Below are positions 33,345 to 43,423 of a stretch of 64,000 nucleotides of DNA, piece by piece. This DNA is from an uncultured Flavobacteriaceae bacterium (GTDB lineage: Bacteria > Bacteroidota > Bacteroidia > Flavobacteriales > Flavobacteriaceae). The position numbers and the translations under genes are program-made. The stretch lies in assembly GCA_947494205.1 (NCBI GenBank), contig CANLUH010000003.1, positions 369,305-433,304 on the forward strand, given 5' to 3'. The notes beneath the pieces were generated by a model, which ran no database searches, was not told the DNA's origin, and saw nothing but the letters and a program-made list of their open reading frames with translations. Every line of letters starts with the position of its first letter. The first letter of the stretch is position 1.

Positions 33345-33406
33345 CCTGAGTTGTGGTTTTTTATTGAATTACGAGTCCGTTTTAAATAACAAGAAATCTT
33401 TCGTTA

Positions 33407-33919
33407 TTATAAATTTTTTGCAAATAACAGAAGTTCTTCATCATCATCAAAAGGAATTACAGTTTTTTCGTAGTTTAATCCTAATTTTTCTAATAATGCT
33501 ATTGAGCCTTTATTACTTGGTAATGTAATGGCTACTATACGTTTTATTTTAAATTGCTGTTTTGCTAGTTCTATTATTTTTGCTGCCGATTCGTAACCCA
33601 GCCCTTTTCTTTCGTATTCAGGAAGCATAGCAAAACCTATATCTATATCGTCTAGCGACTCCCGTTTTACTAGTCCACAGGTACCAACGGGTTTTAAGTT
33701 TTCGCTTTTTAGTAATAATTTATAAAAGCCATATCCGTTATCGTTATAGCTTTTAATGTTATTGTTTTTCAAAGCATTTTCTGCTTGTTCTATAGTTTTT
33801 ATGTTGCGGTCGCCTATATATTTTATCCAATGCGGGGTATTTACTAGTTCTAAATAGAATGGTGCATCTGCTATGGTAAATTCAGAAATAACAAGTCTGT
33901 CGGTTTCTGCTATTATCAT
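33407..33919 (-). CDS. GNAT acetyltransferase, RimJ/RimL-like
   Basis: A 170-aa acetyltransferase of the Acetyltransf_3/RimJ-RimL type: TDRLVISEFTIADAPFYLEL opening, acetyl-CoA motif ERKGLGYESA (about 103-112) and the GSIALLEKLGL segment. Such enzymes acetylate protein N-termini or small amines; the substrate is not defined. It starts 6 bp after the TPR protein stop, so the two are probably coupled. Confidence 0.88.
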   Translation of the reverse strand: MIIAETDRLVISEFTIADAPFYLELVNTPHWIKYIGDRNIKTIEQAENALKNNNIKSYNDNGYGFYKLLLKSENLKPVGTCGLVKRESLDDIDIGFAMLPEYERKGLGYESAAKIIELAKQQFKIKRIVAITLPSNKGSIALLEKLGLNYEKTVIPFDDDEELLLFAKNL

Positions 33920-33925
33920 ATTGTT

Positions 33926-35701
33926 TTAGTTTATAGAGTCGCCACGTAAGGCTCTAAATTTTTTACGTGCTTCTACAAAGTATATACTGTCGGCATGATT
34001 AAAAATTATAATTTCGTATAATTCTTTAGCTTTTTCTGGTAGTGCTAGCTTGTCGGCATAAATTTCGGCAAGTGCAAATATAGCATCGTCTATAAGGATG
34101 CCTTCTTTGTAGTTTTTAATTAATGCTTCGTAGTTATCTTTAGCTTTTTCGAATTCTTGTTTGTCTTCAAATAATTGGGCTTGCTTTAAAAGCGTTTGCG
34201 GAATAATAGCTTCAGTTTTGTGGTTTTTTAAAATAGAACCTAAAATGGTAATCGCTTCATCTTTTCTATTTTGAAAGGCTAATAAATCGGCTTTAGCATA
34301 ACTTTTTAAAGCGACTTGAAGCGAATCGTCTAGTTTGTTGTCTGATATTAGTAATTTTAAATCTAATGCATCGTTGGCTGTAAGCTGAGAGGTAGACGAT
34401 TTTAATATTTTTAATTGTGACTCTGCCCATTTAAAATCGCCTTTAAAATAACTTGTTTTTGCTACTTTAAAGCGTGCTTCTTGAGATAGCGTGCTGTTTT
34501 TTAGACTACGTTGAATTTGTGTGTAATAGATTAAGGCTTCATTAAACTTTTCTTCTAATACTAGAATATCGCCTAATTCTAATTTTAGTTTAGCAAGATT
34601 AAACGTTGTTAATTTTAGCTTTAAACTTTCTTTTAAAAAAGAGATGGCTTCTTTGGTTTTATTTTCATTAAAAGCTAAAAAATGAGCGTAAGCAATTTGT
34701 AAATCTATGGTGTTTGCAAAGCGACCAAATTCGTTAATTGTATTTAGATATTTCTTGTTAAGTTCTGGATACTCTTTTTTGGTTGCTAATTCTGTTTCAA
34801 TTTTAAGATTATTATAATGTGCATTAATTTTTGTGTCTATATCTTGAGTGTTTTCTATAATAAACTGAAACATCTGTTTTGCTAAGTTGTTCTTTTTATT
34901 ATTGTAAGTAATTAACGCTAATTCTTCAACACGATCTAAAGAGGCTAATTCTCTTTTGTAAATAGCTTTTTCTTGTATAAATGCTTTTTTATAATCTTTT
35001 TGTTGAATAAATAACCAACTTAACATCTCGTTCCATATTAAACTGGGGTTGGTTTGTATTTTTTTAAGTAGAATTTTTCTTAAAATAACATTGTTTTCAT
35101 TAGTGCCATTCTCGCTAATAAAAGTGCTAAATTCTCGTTTTATATTGTTAATGTAAGATTCGTTAACTTCAGAAAAGTTAATATAACTATTAAACATTTT
35201 TTCAATATTCCCTTGTTCTCCATAAATACGAGCCAATTGCATATTAAAGTTAAGCTCTGGTTTTAATTCCATTGCTTTTTTATAGGTTGTAATGGCTTCA
35301 TCTAATAAGGATAAACTTTCAAAACGTCTTCCTACACCATAAGCATAGTTCGCATTAGTTTCTATTTTTTGTATAGCTTTGTCATAGTTTAACTTCGCAT
35401 TTACAGTGTCTTTTTGTAATGCATAGTTATAACCTAACTCAATAATATATGGACCATAGGCTCTTTTTGCTAATTGGTCTTCAATTAATGTTTGTGCTTC
35501 TGCATATTGTTCTAGCTGTTGGTGTGTTTTTATAAGTTGAATAACATAACTAGAATTGTTTTTATTCTTTTTAGCTAGACTTTTGTAAGATATTAAGGCT
35601 TTTTCAAACTCTCCATTTTTAAAATACTCTCTAGCTACAATATCGTCTTGAGCAAACGTATTGAGAGATAATAGAAAAAAGAATAGTATTAAAAAACGCA
35701 T
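33926..35701 (-). CDS. Secreted tetratricopeptide-repeat protein
   Basis: A 591-aa exported protein with signal peptide 1-17 (ending TFAQ) and tetratricopeptide-like helix pairs along almost its full length (for example NANYAYGVGRRFESLSLLDE, then FNEALIYYTQIQRSL and FEKAKDNYEALIKNY). It is a periplasmic protein-protein interaction scaffold of unknown partner. It is the first gene of a run TPR-GNAT-DUF4286-rsmA-mgtE, all minus strand. Confidence 0.88.
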   Translation of the reverse strand: MRFLILFFFLLSLNTFAQDDIVAREYFKNGEFEKALISYKSLAKKNKNNSSYVIQLIKTHQQLEQYAEAQTLIEDQLAKRAYGPYIIELGYNYALQKDTVNAKLNYDKAIQKIETNANYAYGVGRRFESLSLLDEAITTYKKAMELKPELNFNMQLARIYGEQGNIEKMFNSYINFSEVNESYINNIKREFSTFISENGTNENNVILRKILLKKIQTNPSLIWNEMLSWLFIQQKDYKKAFIQEKAIYKRELASLDRVEELALITYNNKKNNLAKQMFQFIIENTQDIDTKINAHYNNLKIETELATKKEYPELNKKYLNTINEFGRFANTIDLQIAYAHFLAFNENKTKEAISFLKESLKLKLTTFNLAKLKLELGDILVLEEKFNEALIYYTQIQRSLKNSTLSQEARFKVAKTSYFKGDFKWAESQLKILKSSTSQLTANDALDLKLLISDNKLDDSLQVALKSYAKADLLAFQNRKDEAITILGSILKNHKTEAIIPQTLLKQAQLFEDKQEFEKAKDNYEALIKNYKEGILIDDAIFALAEIYADKLALPEKAKELYEIIIFNHADSIYFVEARKKFRALRGDSIN

Positions 35702-35762
35702 AGTGTTGTTACTTTGTGTAAATATAACAAAAGTACTATGTAGATATTGTGAAATAAATGCA

Positions 35763-35786
35763 AAAACCTGAAATTAATCAGGTTTT
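35763..35786 (-). terminator. Intrinsic terminator of small ORF
   Basis: Arms 35763-35771 and 35778-35786 pair perfectly (9 bp) around a 6-nt loop and are followed on the minus strand by a run of five T. It lies 33 bp beyond the end of the 41-aa reading frame at 35820-35945. Confidence 0.65.
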
Positions 35787-35819
35787 GCGTATGGTTTTAA
35801 GATGTTTTTAAAAACTGTT

Positions 35820-35945
35820 TTAGTTATTTACTATAGCTATATTGCTTTGCTTAGGGGTATTTATTTTTTCGATATCCGATGAAAATACTTTAAAAGCAAT
35901 AACAATTAACGTAGCTAGTAAAAGTAGACGTTTAATGTTTTTCAT
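35820..35945 (-). CDS. Small membrane or secreted peptide, 41 aa
   Basis: A 41-codon frame in an otherwise empty 384-bp spacer. It starts MKNIKRLLLLATLIVIAF, a basic N-terminus followed by a hydrophobic stretch of about 14 residues typical of a signal peptide or single membrane helix, then a short polar tail ending IVNN. Support comes from this signal-like start and the matching terminator just downstream at 35763-35786; no homologue is known to me. The rest of the spacer between this gene and serS is AT-rich with no other feature. Confidence 0.5.
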   Translation of the reverse strand: MKNIKRLLLLATLIVIAFKVFSSDIEKINTPKQSNIAIVNN

Positions 35946-36085
35946 GACCTTAATTAGATTTGGGATTTTAAAAGTGAGAATAAAAATCCATTTAACCAAA
36001 TAAAATGACTTAAAATACGTTAAACAACGATAAAATTAACACTTAAACGATAAAATTAGTGAAAATAGCTGCTTTTAAGCTTTAG

Positions 36086-37363
36086 TTAATCTATAATTTT
36101 AAACCCAGTATATGGTACTAAAACGTCTGGTATAACAATACCGTCTTCAGTTTGGCAATTCTCTAAAATACCTGCTAAAACACGAGGTAAGGCCAAAGAG
36201 CTTCCGTTTAAAGTATGCGCTAGTTCGTTTTTACCTTCACTATTTTTAAAACGTAACCTTAAACGATTGGCTTGAAAGGTTTCAAAATTAGAGACAGAAG
36301 ATATTTCTAACCAGCGGTCTTGCGCGGTAGAGAATAACTCGAAATCGTACGTTAAAGCAGAGGTGAAACCAAGATCACCACCACATAGACGTAAAATACG
36401 GTATGGTAATTTTAATTCTCTAAGAATACCTTTTACGTGTTCTACCATACCATCTAAAGCTTTGTAAGATTGCGTTGGGTGTTCTACTCGTAAAATTTCT
36501 ACTTTATCAAATTGGTGTAACCTATTTAGTCCACGCACATGAGCGCCGTAACTACCAGCTTCTACTCTAAAACAAGGTGTGTATGTTGTTAACGCTTGTG
36601 GTAACTGCTTTTCGTCTAATAAATCGCCTCTAAATATATTAGTAGCTGGTACTTCTCCAGTAGGAATTAAAAATAAATCGGGCTGTACATTTGTTGCATG
36701 ATACATTTGCCCATCTTTATCTGGTAATTGTCCAGTTCCAAAAGCAGAAGCTTCATTTACCAAATGTGGTACTTGCACTTCTTTGTAACCAGCTTCTGTA
36801 TTTTTATCTAAAAAATAAGCAATTAAAGCACGTTGTAAACGGGCTCCTTTTCCTTTGTATACAGGGAAACCAGCACCAGTAATTTTTGTGCCTAGTTCAA
36901 AATCTATAATATCATACTTTTTAGCTAGTTCCCAATGTGGTAAAGCGCCGTCATGTAATACAGGAACATCACCTTCTCTAAAGGTTTCTTCGTTATCTTC
37001 ATCTGTATTTCCAGTTGGTACAATAGCATTAGGTACGTTAGGAATTTTATATAATAACTGATTTAAATCTTCTGCCTTAGTACTTAACTGTTCTTTTAAT
37101 GTTTCAGTAAGCGTTTTTAAATCTGTAGTTTTTGCTTTTAAAATAGTTGCTTTCTCAGCCTCACCAGATTTGTACAACGCACCAATTTCTTTGGATAATT
37201 TATTAGATTCGGCTAAAGTGTTGTCTAATTCAGCTTGTAACGCTCGGCGTTCTTCATCAAAAAGAATAACATCGTTAATCATTTGTGTAGCATCAATATT
37301 TCGTTTTGCTAAACGCTCGATCACGAGTTCCTTATTGTCTCTAATAAATGGTACTTGTAACAT
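36086..37363 (-). CDS. serS: Serine--tRNA ligase
   Basis: A 425-aa class II aminoacyl-tRNA synthetase charging tRNA-Ser. Residues 1-110 form the tRNA-binding coiled-coil arm; the catalytic core carries motif 2 (YTPCFRVEAGSYG, then RGLNRLHQF) and motif 3 (TLNGSSLALPRVLAGILENCQ split across the active site). Complete. It lies downstream of the HTTM gene, separated from it by a dispersed repeat element. Confidence 0.97.
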   Translation of the reverse strand: MLQVPFIRDNKELVIERLAKRNIDATQMINDVILFDEERRALQAELDNTLAESNKLSKEIGALYKSGEAEKATILKAKTTDLKTLTETLKEQLSTKAEDLNQLLYKIPNVPNAIVPTGNTDEDNEETFREGDVPVLHDGALPHWELAKKYDIIDFELGTKITGAGFPVYKGKGARLQRALIAYFLDKNTEAGYKEVQVPHLVNEASAFGTGQLPDKDGQMYHATNVQPDLFLIPTGEVPATNIFRGDLLDEKQLPQALTTYTPCFRVEAGSYGAHVRGLNRLHQFDKVEILRVEHPTQSYKALDGMVEHVKGILRELKLPYRILRLCGGDLGFTSALTYDFELFSTAQDRWLEISSVSNFETFQANRLRLRFKNSEGKNELAHTLNGSSLALPRVLAGILENCQTEDGIVIPDVLVPYTGFKIID

Positions 37364-37374
37364 GGTGTTTTGTT

Positions 37375-37467
37375 TGGGCGTTCCCTTTCGGGTCAGGCTT
37401 TAGCAACTCGCTTTCTTATTTTTATTTAAATAAAAAGAGCTCAAACATATTGCTCAATCCTTAACGC
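37375..37467. repeat. Dispersed palindrome-rich intergenic element, copy 2
   Basis: The 93-bp element begins GGGCGTTCCCTTTCGGGTC and ends CCTTAACGC, so its tips GCGTT (37378-37382) and AACGC (37463-37467) can pair, and its centre is an 18-bp perfect A/T palindrome (37419-37436). As a reverse complement it shows the same block order as 7258-7372 (GCGTTAAGGATTGAGC, GAGCTCTTTTT, AAAGCGA, CGCCCAAA). It fills the spacer upstream of serS. Confidence 0.65.
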
Positions 37468-37536
37468 AAATTATAGTTTCAATTTTAAAAGCGTAAAAGT
37501 AGTAAGTTTTTAGATGCTAAGAAATAATTTGTAAGT

Positions 37537-38847
37537 CTATTTTGAAGGTAATAACCAATCGCTATGCCTAAAAGGATCCCATTTTACATTCGCAATATCT
37601 ATTTTGGGGTCTACCAACTGTTTGTAAGGTCTACCATTTATACTAATTCTACAATTAACATAAACTGCAATGTCTTGACCTTTAGCTTTAAAATCGTCTT
37701 TTAAACGTTGTGCAAATTGCCATATAACATCTGGTTTAGTACTAACCATTCGTTTTTGCTTGGTTGATAAATAATGATCTAAATTTATAACCTGAGTTTC
37801 CTTAGTAGCTTTATCTTGAATTGTATAAACAGCTATACCTTGTTTAGAGCGTAACATCATTCGCCAAGACATTCTATGGCCTTCTTCTGTAAATAATACA
37901 TTGTCTTCTATAAAATGATGACGCAATGGTAATGCAATTTGAATAATGAAATAAATGCTAAAAATTGTCAGCATTGGTTTTTTGTATGATGGTACTACAA
38001 TTTCTTCAGCTTCATAAAAGGTTTTCTTTTTTAAGAATATATTTTTAATAGTCTTTGGTTCAAAAAAGAATAATGAAAAAGCTAGGGATAGAAACGGAAA
38101 TACACCTACTTGAAACACTACAGCATTAAACAAATGAAAGAATATAGATGCAAAAAATGCATATTTCCTAGTGCGTTTAAATAATAATAAAGGAATAATT
38201 AACCCATCGAATAATAACCCGCCGTAGCCTACCAAATAAGGCATAAAGTCATTCTGTAGAAAACCACCAATAATAGGGTAGTTTATTTTTCCTGCCATTA
38301 ATATTTTAGGAAATGTTAAGTCTAACCAGTCTGGATATGTTTTAGCAATAGAAGCATAAGTGTATAAAATAAATAGCTGCACCACAAATACCCATTTACA
38401 CCAACTAGGCATAGCATTGCTTTTAATTTCGGGGTTTTGTTTAGCATCTATTGAAGCATATTTGTTGGCAGGTAGAAATACCATTAATGCACTTAAAAGT
38501 ATTAATAGATAGTAATGATTATTATAAGAAGCCTTTTGCATAAAATAAGTGCACGACCACATAATAGTAAATGTAATCATACTCATTCTATACTTGTAAC
38601 CTAGCATTATGAGTAGGCCAAAACACCCCATTATACAATAATAAACGTACATCCAGTCTCCTGGTAAGGGTTGTAACCATTCTAAACCAATAAAAGAAAA
38701 TGTAAATTCGGGTTCAACTAGAGTTCGTTTAATCCACCCAGTAAAAATAGCGCCTACAGATTCTAAAAAACAAAGCAACCCAAAAATAATCCTGAAGACT
38801 ACTAAGGAGCTATTATCTATTTTTTTAAATAAAAACTTATTCAACAT
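37537..38847 (-). CDS. HTTM-domain membrane protein
   Basis: A 436-aa protein with about eight transmembrane helices matching the HTTM (horizontally transferred transmembrane) domain related to vitamin K-dependent gamma-carboxylase: VVFRIIFGLLCFLESVGAIF, the W-rich loop, QKASYNNHYYLLILLSALMV and AKTYPDWL. The last 110 residues are soluble (EEGHRMSWRMMLRSKQG) and also conserved in bacterial members. The substrate is unknown. The start overlaps the end of ribF by 11 bp, indicating coupling. Confidence 0.88.
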   Translation of the reverse strand: MLNKFLFKKIDNSSLVVFRIIFGLLCFLESVGAIFTGWIKRTLVEPEFTFSFIGLEWLQPLPGDWMYVYYCIMGCFGLLIMLGYKYRMSMITFTIMWSCTYFMQKASYNNHYYLLILLSALMVFLPANKYASIDAKQNPEIKSNAMPSWCKWVFVVQLFILYTYASIAKTYPDWLDLTFPKILMAGKINYPIIGGFLQNDFMPYLVGYGGLLFDGLIIPLLLFKRTRKYAFFASIFFHLFNAVVFQVGVFPFLSLAFSLFFFEPKTIKNIFLKKKTFYEAEEIVVPSYKKPMLTIFSIYFIIQIALPLRHHFIEDNVLFTEEGHRMSWRMMLRSKQGIAVYTIQDKATKETQVINLDHYLSTKQKRMVSTKPDVIWQFAQRLKDDFKAKGQDIAVYVNCRISINGRPYKQLVDPKIDIANVKWDPFRHSDWLLPSK

Positions 38848-39757
38848 TGTCTATTATAAATCTTAATGCATTTTGCTGATCTAAAGATAATTGTTTTTTT
38901 AATGCTTCTACAGATTCAAATTTTTGTTCGTCACGTAAACGTTTTAAAATTTCAACTTGTAAATGAGCCCCATAAAGTGACTCATTTAAATCGAAAAAAT
39001 GAACTTCTATAGTTTGTTTGTCTCCATTAACGGTTGGGTTTGTGCCAATATTCATCATACCAAAATAAGGCTTGTTTTTGTACATTGCTTTTACAATATA
39101 AACGCCTTGTTTAGGTATCAGTTTATAATCTTCTTCTATTTGTAAATTTGCTGTAGGAAAATCGATAGTACGACCTAAGCCTTTTCCTTTTACAACCTCA
39201 CCAGTTAATATAAAATTGTAGCCTAAAAACTGATTAGCAGTTATAATGTTTCCTTCTAAAAGCGCATTTCTAATTTTGGTAGAACTTACTGCAACATCGT
39301 TAATGTCTTGCGCTGTTATTTCTTCCACTTCAAAATCGTAAATCTCACCAAAAGCTTTTAAGTCCTCAATATTAGCTGCTCTGTTTCTTCCAAAATGGTG
39401 ATCATAACCAATAATTATATATTTTGCTTTAAGTTCACTTACCAGTATCTTTTCCACAAACTCTTTTGCTGTAAGTCTTGAAAACTCTTGAGTAAACTTT
39501 TTTATAATTAAAGACTCTAAACCAAAATTGCTTAAAATATCTTTTTTCTCATCTATAGTATTAATGAGTTTAATATTAGCATCTTTTTGTAAAACCATTC
39601 TTGGGTGTGGAAAAAACGTTAGAATAGCAGGCTCTAAATCCTTCTCTTTACCAACAGTAATTAAACGTTGTATTATTTTTTGATGACCGATGTGCACGCC
39701 GTCAAAAGTACCAATTGTAATTACTGTATGTTGTTTTGGTTTATGTGTAGATTCCAA
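38837..39757 (-). CDS. ribF: Bifunctional riboflavin kinase/FAD synthetase
   Basis: A 306-aa enzyme making FMN and FAD. The N-terminal FAD synthetase nucleotidyltransferase domain has GTFDGVHIGHQ (17-27) and GYDHHFGRNR; the C-terminal flavokinase domain has GKGLGRTIDFPTANL and GVYIVKAMYK. Complete. No FMN riboswitch is visible upstream. It overlaps the HTTM gene. Confidence 0.97.
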   Translation of the reverse strand: MESTHKPKQHTVITIGTFDGVHIGHQKIIQRLITVGKEKDLEPAILTFFPHPRMVLQKDANIKLINTIDEKKDILSNFGLESLIIKKFTQEFSRLTAKEFVEKILVSELKAKYIIIGYDHHFGRNRAANIEDLKAFGEIYDFEVEEITAQDINDVAVSSTKIRNALLEGNIITANQFLGYNFILTGEVVKGKGLGRTIDFPTANLQIEEDYKLIPKQGVYIVKAMYKNKPYFGMMNIGTNPTVNGDKQTIEVHFFDLNESLYGAHLQVEILKRLRDEQKFESVEALKKQLSLDQQNALRFIIDNVE

Positions 39758-39979
39758 AAAATGAAAATATTAGAATACAAAAATATAAAAGCTATTCGAA
39801 TAACGTCTCATAGCCTCCAATATTAATTAAAGAATCGTTTTTTTGAGAGTTTTATCCTATTAAATCGATAGAATTATTTGTAAATGTTAAAATTAATGAT
39901 TTGTCGTTTTATAGGGGTTAAAGGTGTTAAAAACAGCGTTTTTAATGTGTTTTCATGTGTAATTAATGAAAATAAATGT

Positions 39980-39987
39980 TAAATTTG
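39980..39987 (+). promoter_or_regulatory. Bacteroidota -7 box for metalloprotease gene
   Basis: TAAATTTG matches TAnnTTTG and lies 25 bp upstream of the ATG at 40013. No -33 TTG at the expected spacing. Confidence 0.5.
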
Positions 39988-40012
39988 AGTGAATTAAAAA
40001 AAATCTTCATTC

Positions 40013-43000
40013 ATGAGAACAAAACTACACTATGTATTTGTCATGATATTTTCGTTGTTAGTAGGAGGCGTTTCTGCTCAGCAAGGAGTATGGTCATCAA
40101 GTACATTTAGAGACGGGACACAAGGTGTGTCTATGAAAAAATTAGACAAAGAAAACTATGCCGTTTTTCAATTAAATATTGAAGGGTTTAAGCAGCAATT
40201 AGTTGGAGCGCCTTTAAGAAGTGTTTCTAACGGTAAGTCTAATACTATTGTTAATTTTCCTAGTATAAATGGGAAAATGGATCAGTATCGTATCGTTGAA
40301 ACATCAATATTTTCAGACCCAGAATATGCTGCTATTGCACACCCAAACATTAAAACGTATTTAGGTTCTAGTGTAGATGGTAAAGGAACTAGAGTACGAT
40401 TTAGTGTAACACCACTTGGTTTAAAAGCTATGTTGTCTACACCTGGTGAAGAAACTATTTTTATTCAGCCAGCAACTAAAGTGTCTAACGGACAATATTT
40501 AGTTTATAATAGAGATGCAAGACCAGATTACTCAAGTGATTTTGAGTGTTCTACAATTGGTGAAATGGTTAAGAAAGAGGCCATGACGTTTACCAACAGA
40601 GATGCCGATGATCAATTATTAAGAACGTTTAGAATTGCAGTATCTACAACTTCAGAATATACCGCTTTTTGGGATGATGGTAATGCAGGAAACGGAGGAG
40701 CACAGGATGATGCTTTTGCAGAAATGGTTTCTACGTTAAATAGGAATAATGAAGTTTTTGAAGTGGATATGGCTATTACTTTTGTTTTAGTTGACACTGC
40801 AGATGACCCTGCATTGGATTTAGTTTACGAAGGAACAGATCCTTATGGAGGAAATTTAAATGGTGATTTACAAACAAATTTAACAGCAAATGTAGGAGAA
40901 GCAGATTATGATATTGGGCACCTGTTACACAATGATGCTAGTAATGGTAACGCAGGATGTATAGGTTGTGTTTGTCAAAATGGAAAAGGGAGTGCCTTTT
41001 CTTCTCACAATTTTTTAGATAATGATGGCGGACCATATATGTCTGACTTTTTTGATATCGATTATGTGCCACATGAAATAGGTCACCAAATGGGAGCTAA
41101 CCATACATGGTCATTTAACTCTGAAGGAACAGGTGTTAATGCAGAACCAGGAAGTGGAACAACTATTATGGGATATGCAGGTATTACTGGAGGAAGTGAT
41201 GTACAAGATCATAGTGATCCATATTTCCATTACCATAGTATCAACCAAATCCTTAACACTGTAACAACGGGAGGAAACCAATGTGCTACGACTACGGCAA
41301 TTACTAATGCACCTCCAGTGGCAGATGCAGGGAGCGATTACACAATTCCTATGGGGACAGCTTTTGTACTTAGAGGGTCTGCAACAGATGCAGATGGAGG
41401 AGATGTATTAACATATACATGGGAACAAATAGATGATGGTGTTGTGCCAAACACTTCTTTTGGACCAACAAATACAAGTGGAGCAATGTTTAGATCGAGA
41501 CCTCCAAGCACAAATCCTAATCGTTACATGCCATTTTTAGAACGCGTATTGGCAGGTCAATTAACAGAAACGAATCCTGTTGAAACTGTAGACAATACAT
41601 CTTGGGAAACAGTATCTACTGTAGCCAGAGATATGACTTTTGCTTTAACGGTTAGAGACCGTTCTGAAGCTGGAGGATTAGGGCAAATGCCGCAAACAGA
41701 TTTTAGTCAAATGACAGTAACCGTTGATGGTGCTTCTGGTCCTTTTGCAGTAACATCGCAAACAACAAATGTAACTTGGGATGCAGGTTCAACACAAACT
41801 ATAACATGGGATGTTGCAGGAACAGATGCTGGAGCAGTAAATACGCCAACAGTAAATATTTTGTTATCTGTAGATGGTGGGTTAACATTTCCATTTACAA
41901 TAGCTTCAGATGTGCCAAACGATGGTTCACATGATGCAACTGTTCCTGTAACAGGAGGAGATACTTCTATGGCTAGAGTTATTGTAGAAGGAAATAATAA
42001 TATATTTTATGCTGTTAATTCAACGAATTTCACAATACAAGAATCAGAATTTGTAATTGCTGTAGATAATCCAGTTGTAGATGTATGTTCTCCAGATGAT
42101 GCTGTTTATAACTGTACTTATAATACATTTTTAGGCTTCTCGGATGTAACAAACTTCTCAACTTCTGGTTTACCAGCTGGAGCGACTGCTACAATAAACC
42201 CAACGTCTGCATCTGCAGATGGAACAACGTTTACAGTTACTGTTTCTGGAACAGGAGCATTAGCTGTAGGAAGTTACCCTTTTACTATTGAAGGTGTTTC
42301 TGGAGCAATAACGAAATCTGCAAGTGTAACACTAAACGTGTTTAGTGGTACAATTAACGCTTCAACATTGGTAGCGCCAGCAGATGGTGCTGTTGATGTT
42401 GCAGATGATGTTACTTTAACATGGGATGCGGATATGAATGCTGAAGATTATTTAGTTGAGATTGCAACAGATAATACATTTGCAACTATAGTAGAATCTA
42501 ATACAGTACAAACAAATGCTTATATGGCAACTGCTTTAGCAGCAAACACTCAATATTACTGGAGAGTTACAGCTTCTAACCAGTGTGCAACTGCTGCGGC
42601 ATCTACTACTTATACTTTTACAACTGCTAATATAACTTGTGGTAATTATTTAGATGATGCTTCTCAAGTAATATCAGCATCTGGGGCAGGTAATACTGTA
42701 ACATCTACTGTTACTGTAGACGCAGATGTGATTGTTACAGATGTTAATGTAACTATAGATATTACACATAGTTGGGATGCCGATTTAGATATTACGTTAA
42801 CAAGTCCAGAAGGTACTGTTGTCGAGTTAACTTCAGATAACGGAGGTAACGGAGATAACTATACAAATACTACTTTTGATCAAGAAGGAACAGATGGGCC
42901 TATAACAGGAGGTTCTGCACCTTTTACTGGTAGTTTTGTGCCAGAAGGAGATTTATCTACTATATATGGAGAAAATGCCCAAGGAGACTGGATTTTAACT

Positions 43001-43348
43001 ATTGTTGATGATGCTAACCAAGATGGTGGTACATTTAATAGTTTTGATTTATTTTTATGTGTACAAGGTTCTTTATCTGTTGACGAGTTTAGTAATACGC
43101 TTTCAGATTTTGTAGTGTATCCTAATCCAAATAATGGAACATTTAATGTTAAGTTAAACACATCTTCTACTAATGGTATTAATATGACTGTTTACGATAT
43201 AAGCGGAAGACGTGTATTTGATAAACTTTATGAAAGTAGCCCTACATTTAACGAAACAGTAAACTTAAATAATGTACAAGCTGGTATGTATATTTTAGAA
43301 GTTTCAGATGGTGTTAAAAAACAAAGTAAGAAAATTGTTGTAAACTAA
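40013..43348 (+). CDS. T9SS-secreted reprolysin-like metalloprotease with P domain
   Basis: A 1111-aa secreted zinc peptidase. A signal peptide (1-22, ending VSAQ) is followed by a propeptide of about 190 residues; the catalytic domain (about 205-425) contains HEIGHQMGANH at 354-364, the HExxHxxGxxH metzincin site, with the downstream Met-turn (IMGYAG). Then come Ig/fibronectin-like repeats, a proprotein-convertase P domain (about 875-1020, THSWDADLDITLTSPEG) and a type A T9SS sorting domain in the last 80 residues (VYPNPNNG, YDISGR, GMYILEV, KKIVVN). It probably degrades extracellular protein for nutrition. It is monocistronic with a strong terminator. Confidence 0.95.
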   Translation: MRTKLHYVFVMIFSLLVGGVSAQQGVWSSSTFRDGTQGVSMKKLDKENYAVFQLNIEGFKQQLVGAPLRSVSNGKSNTIVNFPSINGKMDQYRIVETSIFSDPEYAAIAHPNIKTYLGSSVDGKGTRVRFSVTPLGLKAMLSTPGEETIFIQPATKVSNGQYLVYNRDARPDYSSDFECSTIGEMVKKEAMTFTNRDADDQLLRTFRIAVSTTSEYTAFWDDGNAGNGGAQDDAFAEMVSTLNRNNEVFEVDMAITFVLVDTADDPALDLVYEGTDPYGGNLNGDLQTNLTANVGEADYDIGHLLHNDASNGNAGCIGCVCQNGKGSAFSSHNFLDNDGGPYMSDFFDIDYVPHEIGHQMGANHTWSFNSEGTGVNAEPGSGTTIMGYAGITGGSDVQDHSDPYFHYHSINQILNTVTTGGNQCATTTAITNAPPVADAGSDYTIPMGTAFVLRGSATDADGGDVLTYTWEQIDDGVVPNTSFGPTNTSGAMFRSRPPSTNPNRYMPFLERVLAGQLTETNPVETVDNTSWETVSTVARDMTFALTVRDRSEAGGLGQMPQTDFSQMTVTVDGASGPFAVTSQTTNVTWDAGSTQTITWDVAGTDAGAVNTPTVNILLSVDGGLTFPFTIASDVPNDGSHDATVPVTGGDTSMARVIVEGNNNIFYAVNSTNFTIQESEFVIAVDNPVVDVCSPDDAVYNCTYNTFLGFSDVTNFSTSGLPAGATATINPTSASADGTTFTVTVSGTGALAVGSYPFTIEGVSGAITKSASVTLNVFSGTINASTLVAPADGAVDVADDVTLTWDADMNAEDYLVEIATDNTFATIVESNTVQTNAYMATALAANTQYYWRVTASNQCATAAASTTYTFTTANITCGNYLDDASQVISASGAGNTVTSTVTVDADVIVTDVNVTIDITHSWDADLDITLTSPEGTVVELTSDNGGNGDNYTNTTFDQEGTDGPITGGSAPFTGSFVPEGDLSTIYGENAQGDWILTIVDDANQDGGTFNSFDLFLCVQGSLSVDEFSNTLSDFVVYPNPNNGTFNVKLNTSSTNGINMTVYDISGRRVFDKLYESSPTFNETVNLNNVQAGMYILEVSDGVKKQSKKIVVN

Positions 43349-43370
43349 TTTTATAACAAAAATTTAAATA

Positions 43371-43398
43371 AAAAAGGAAGCCCTAGAGCTTCCTTTTT
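43371..43398 (+). terminator. Intrinsic terminator of metalloprotease gene
   Basis: Arms 43371-43381 and 43388-43398 pair perfectly (AAAAAGGAAGC with its complement) around a 6-nt loop, followed by T residues. It separates the convergent protease and pth genes and can act in both directions. Confidence 0.9.
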
Positions 43399-43423
43399 TT
43401 ATGTCTTTATTCTTTTAGTAGGA

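Noticed and set aside
38837..39757. FMN riboswitch expected before ribF.
   Set aside because: The 255-bp spacer 39758-40012 is AT-rich and has none of the conserved FMN-aptamer blocks; not reported.
40013..43348. Metalloprotease read as two genes because of its length and repetitive Ig-like regions.
   Set aside because: The frame is unbroken from the signal peptide to the T9SS sorting domain and no internal start or terminator supports a split.
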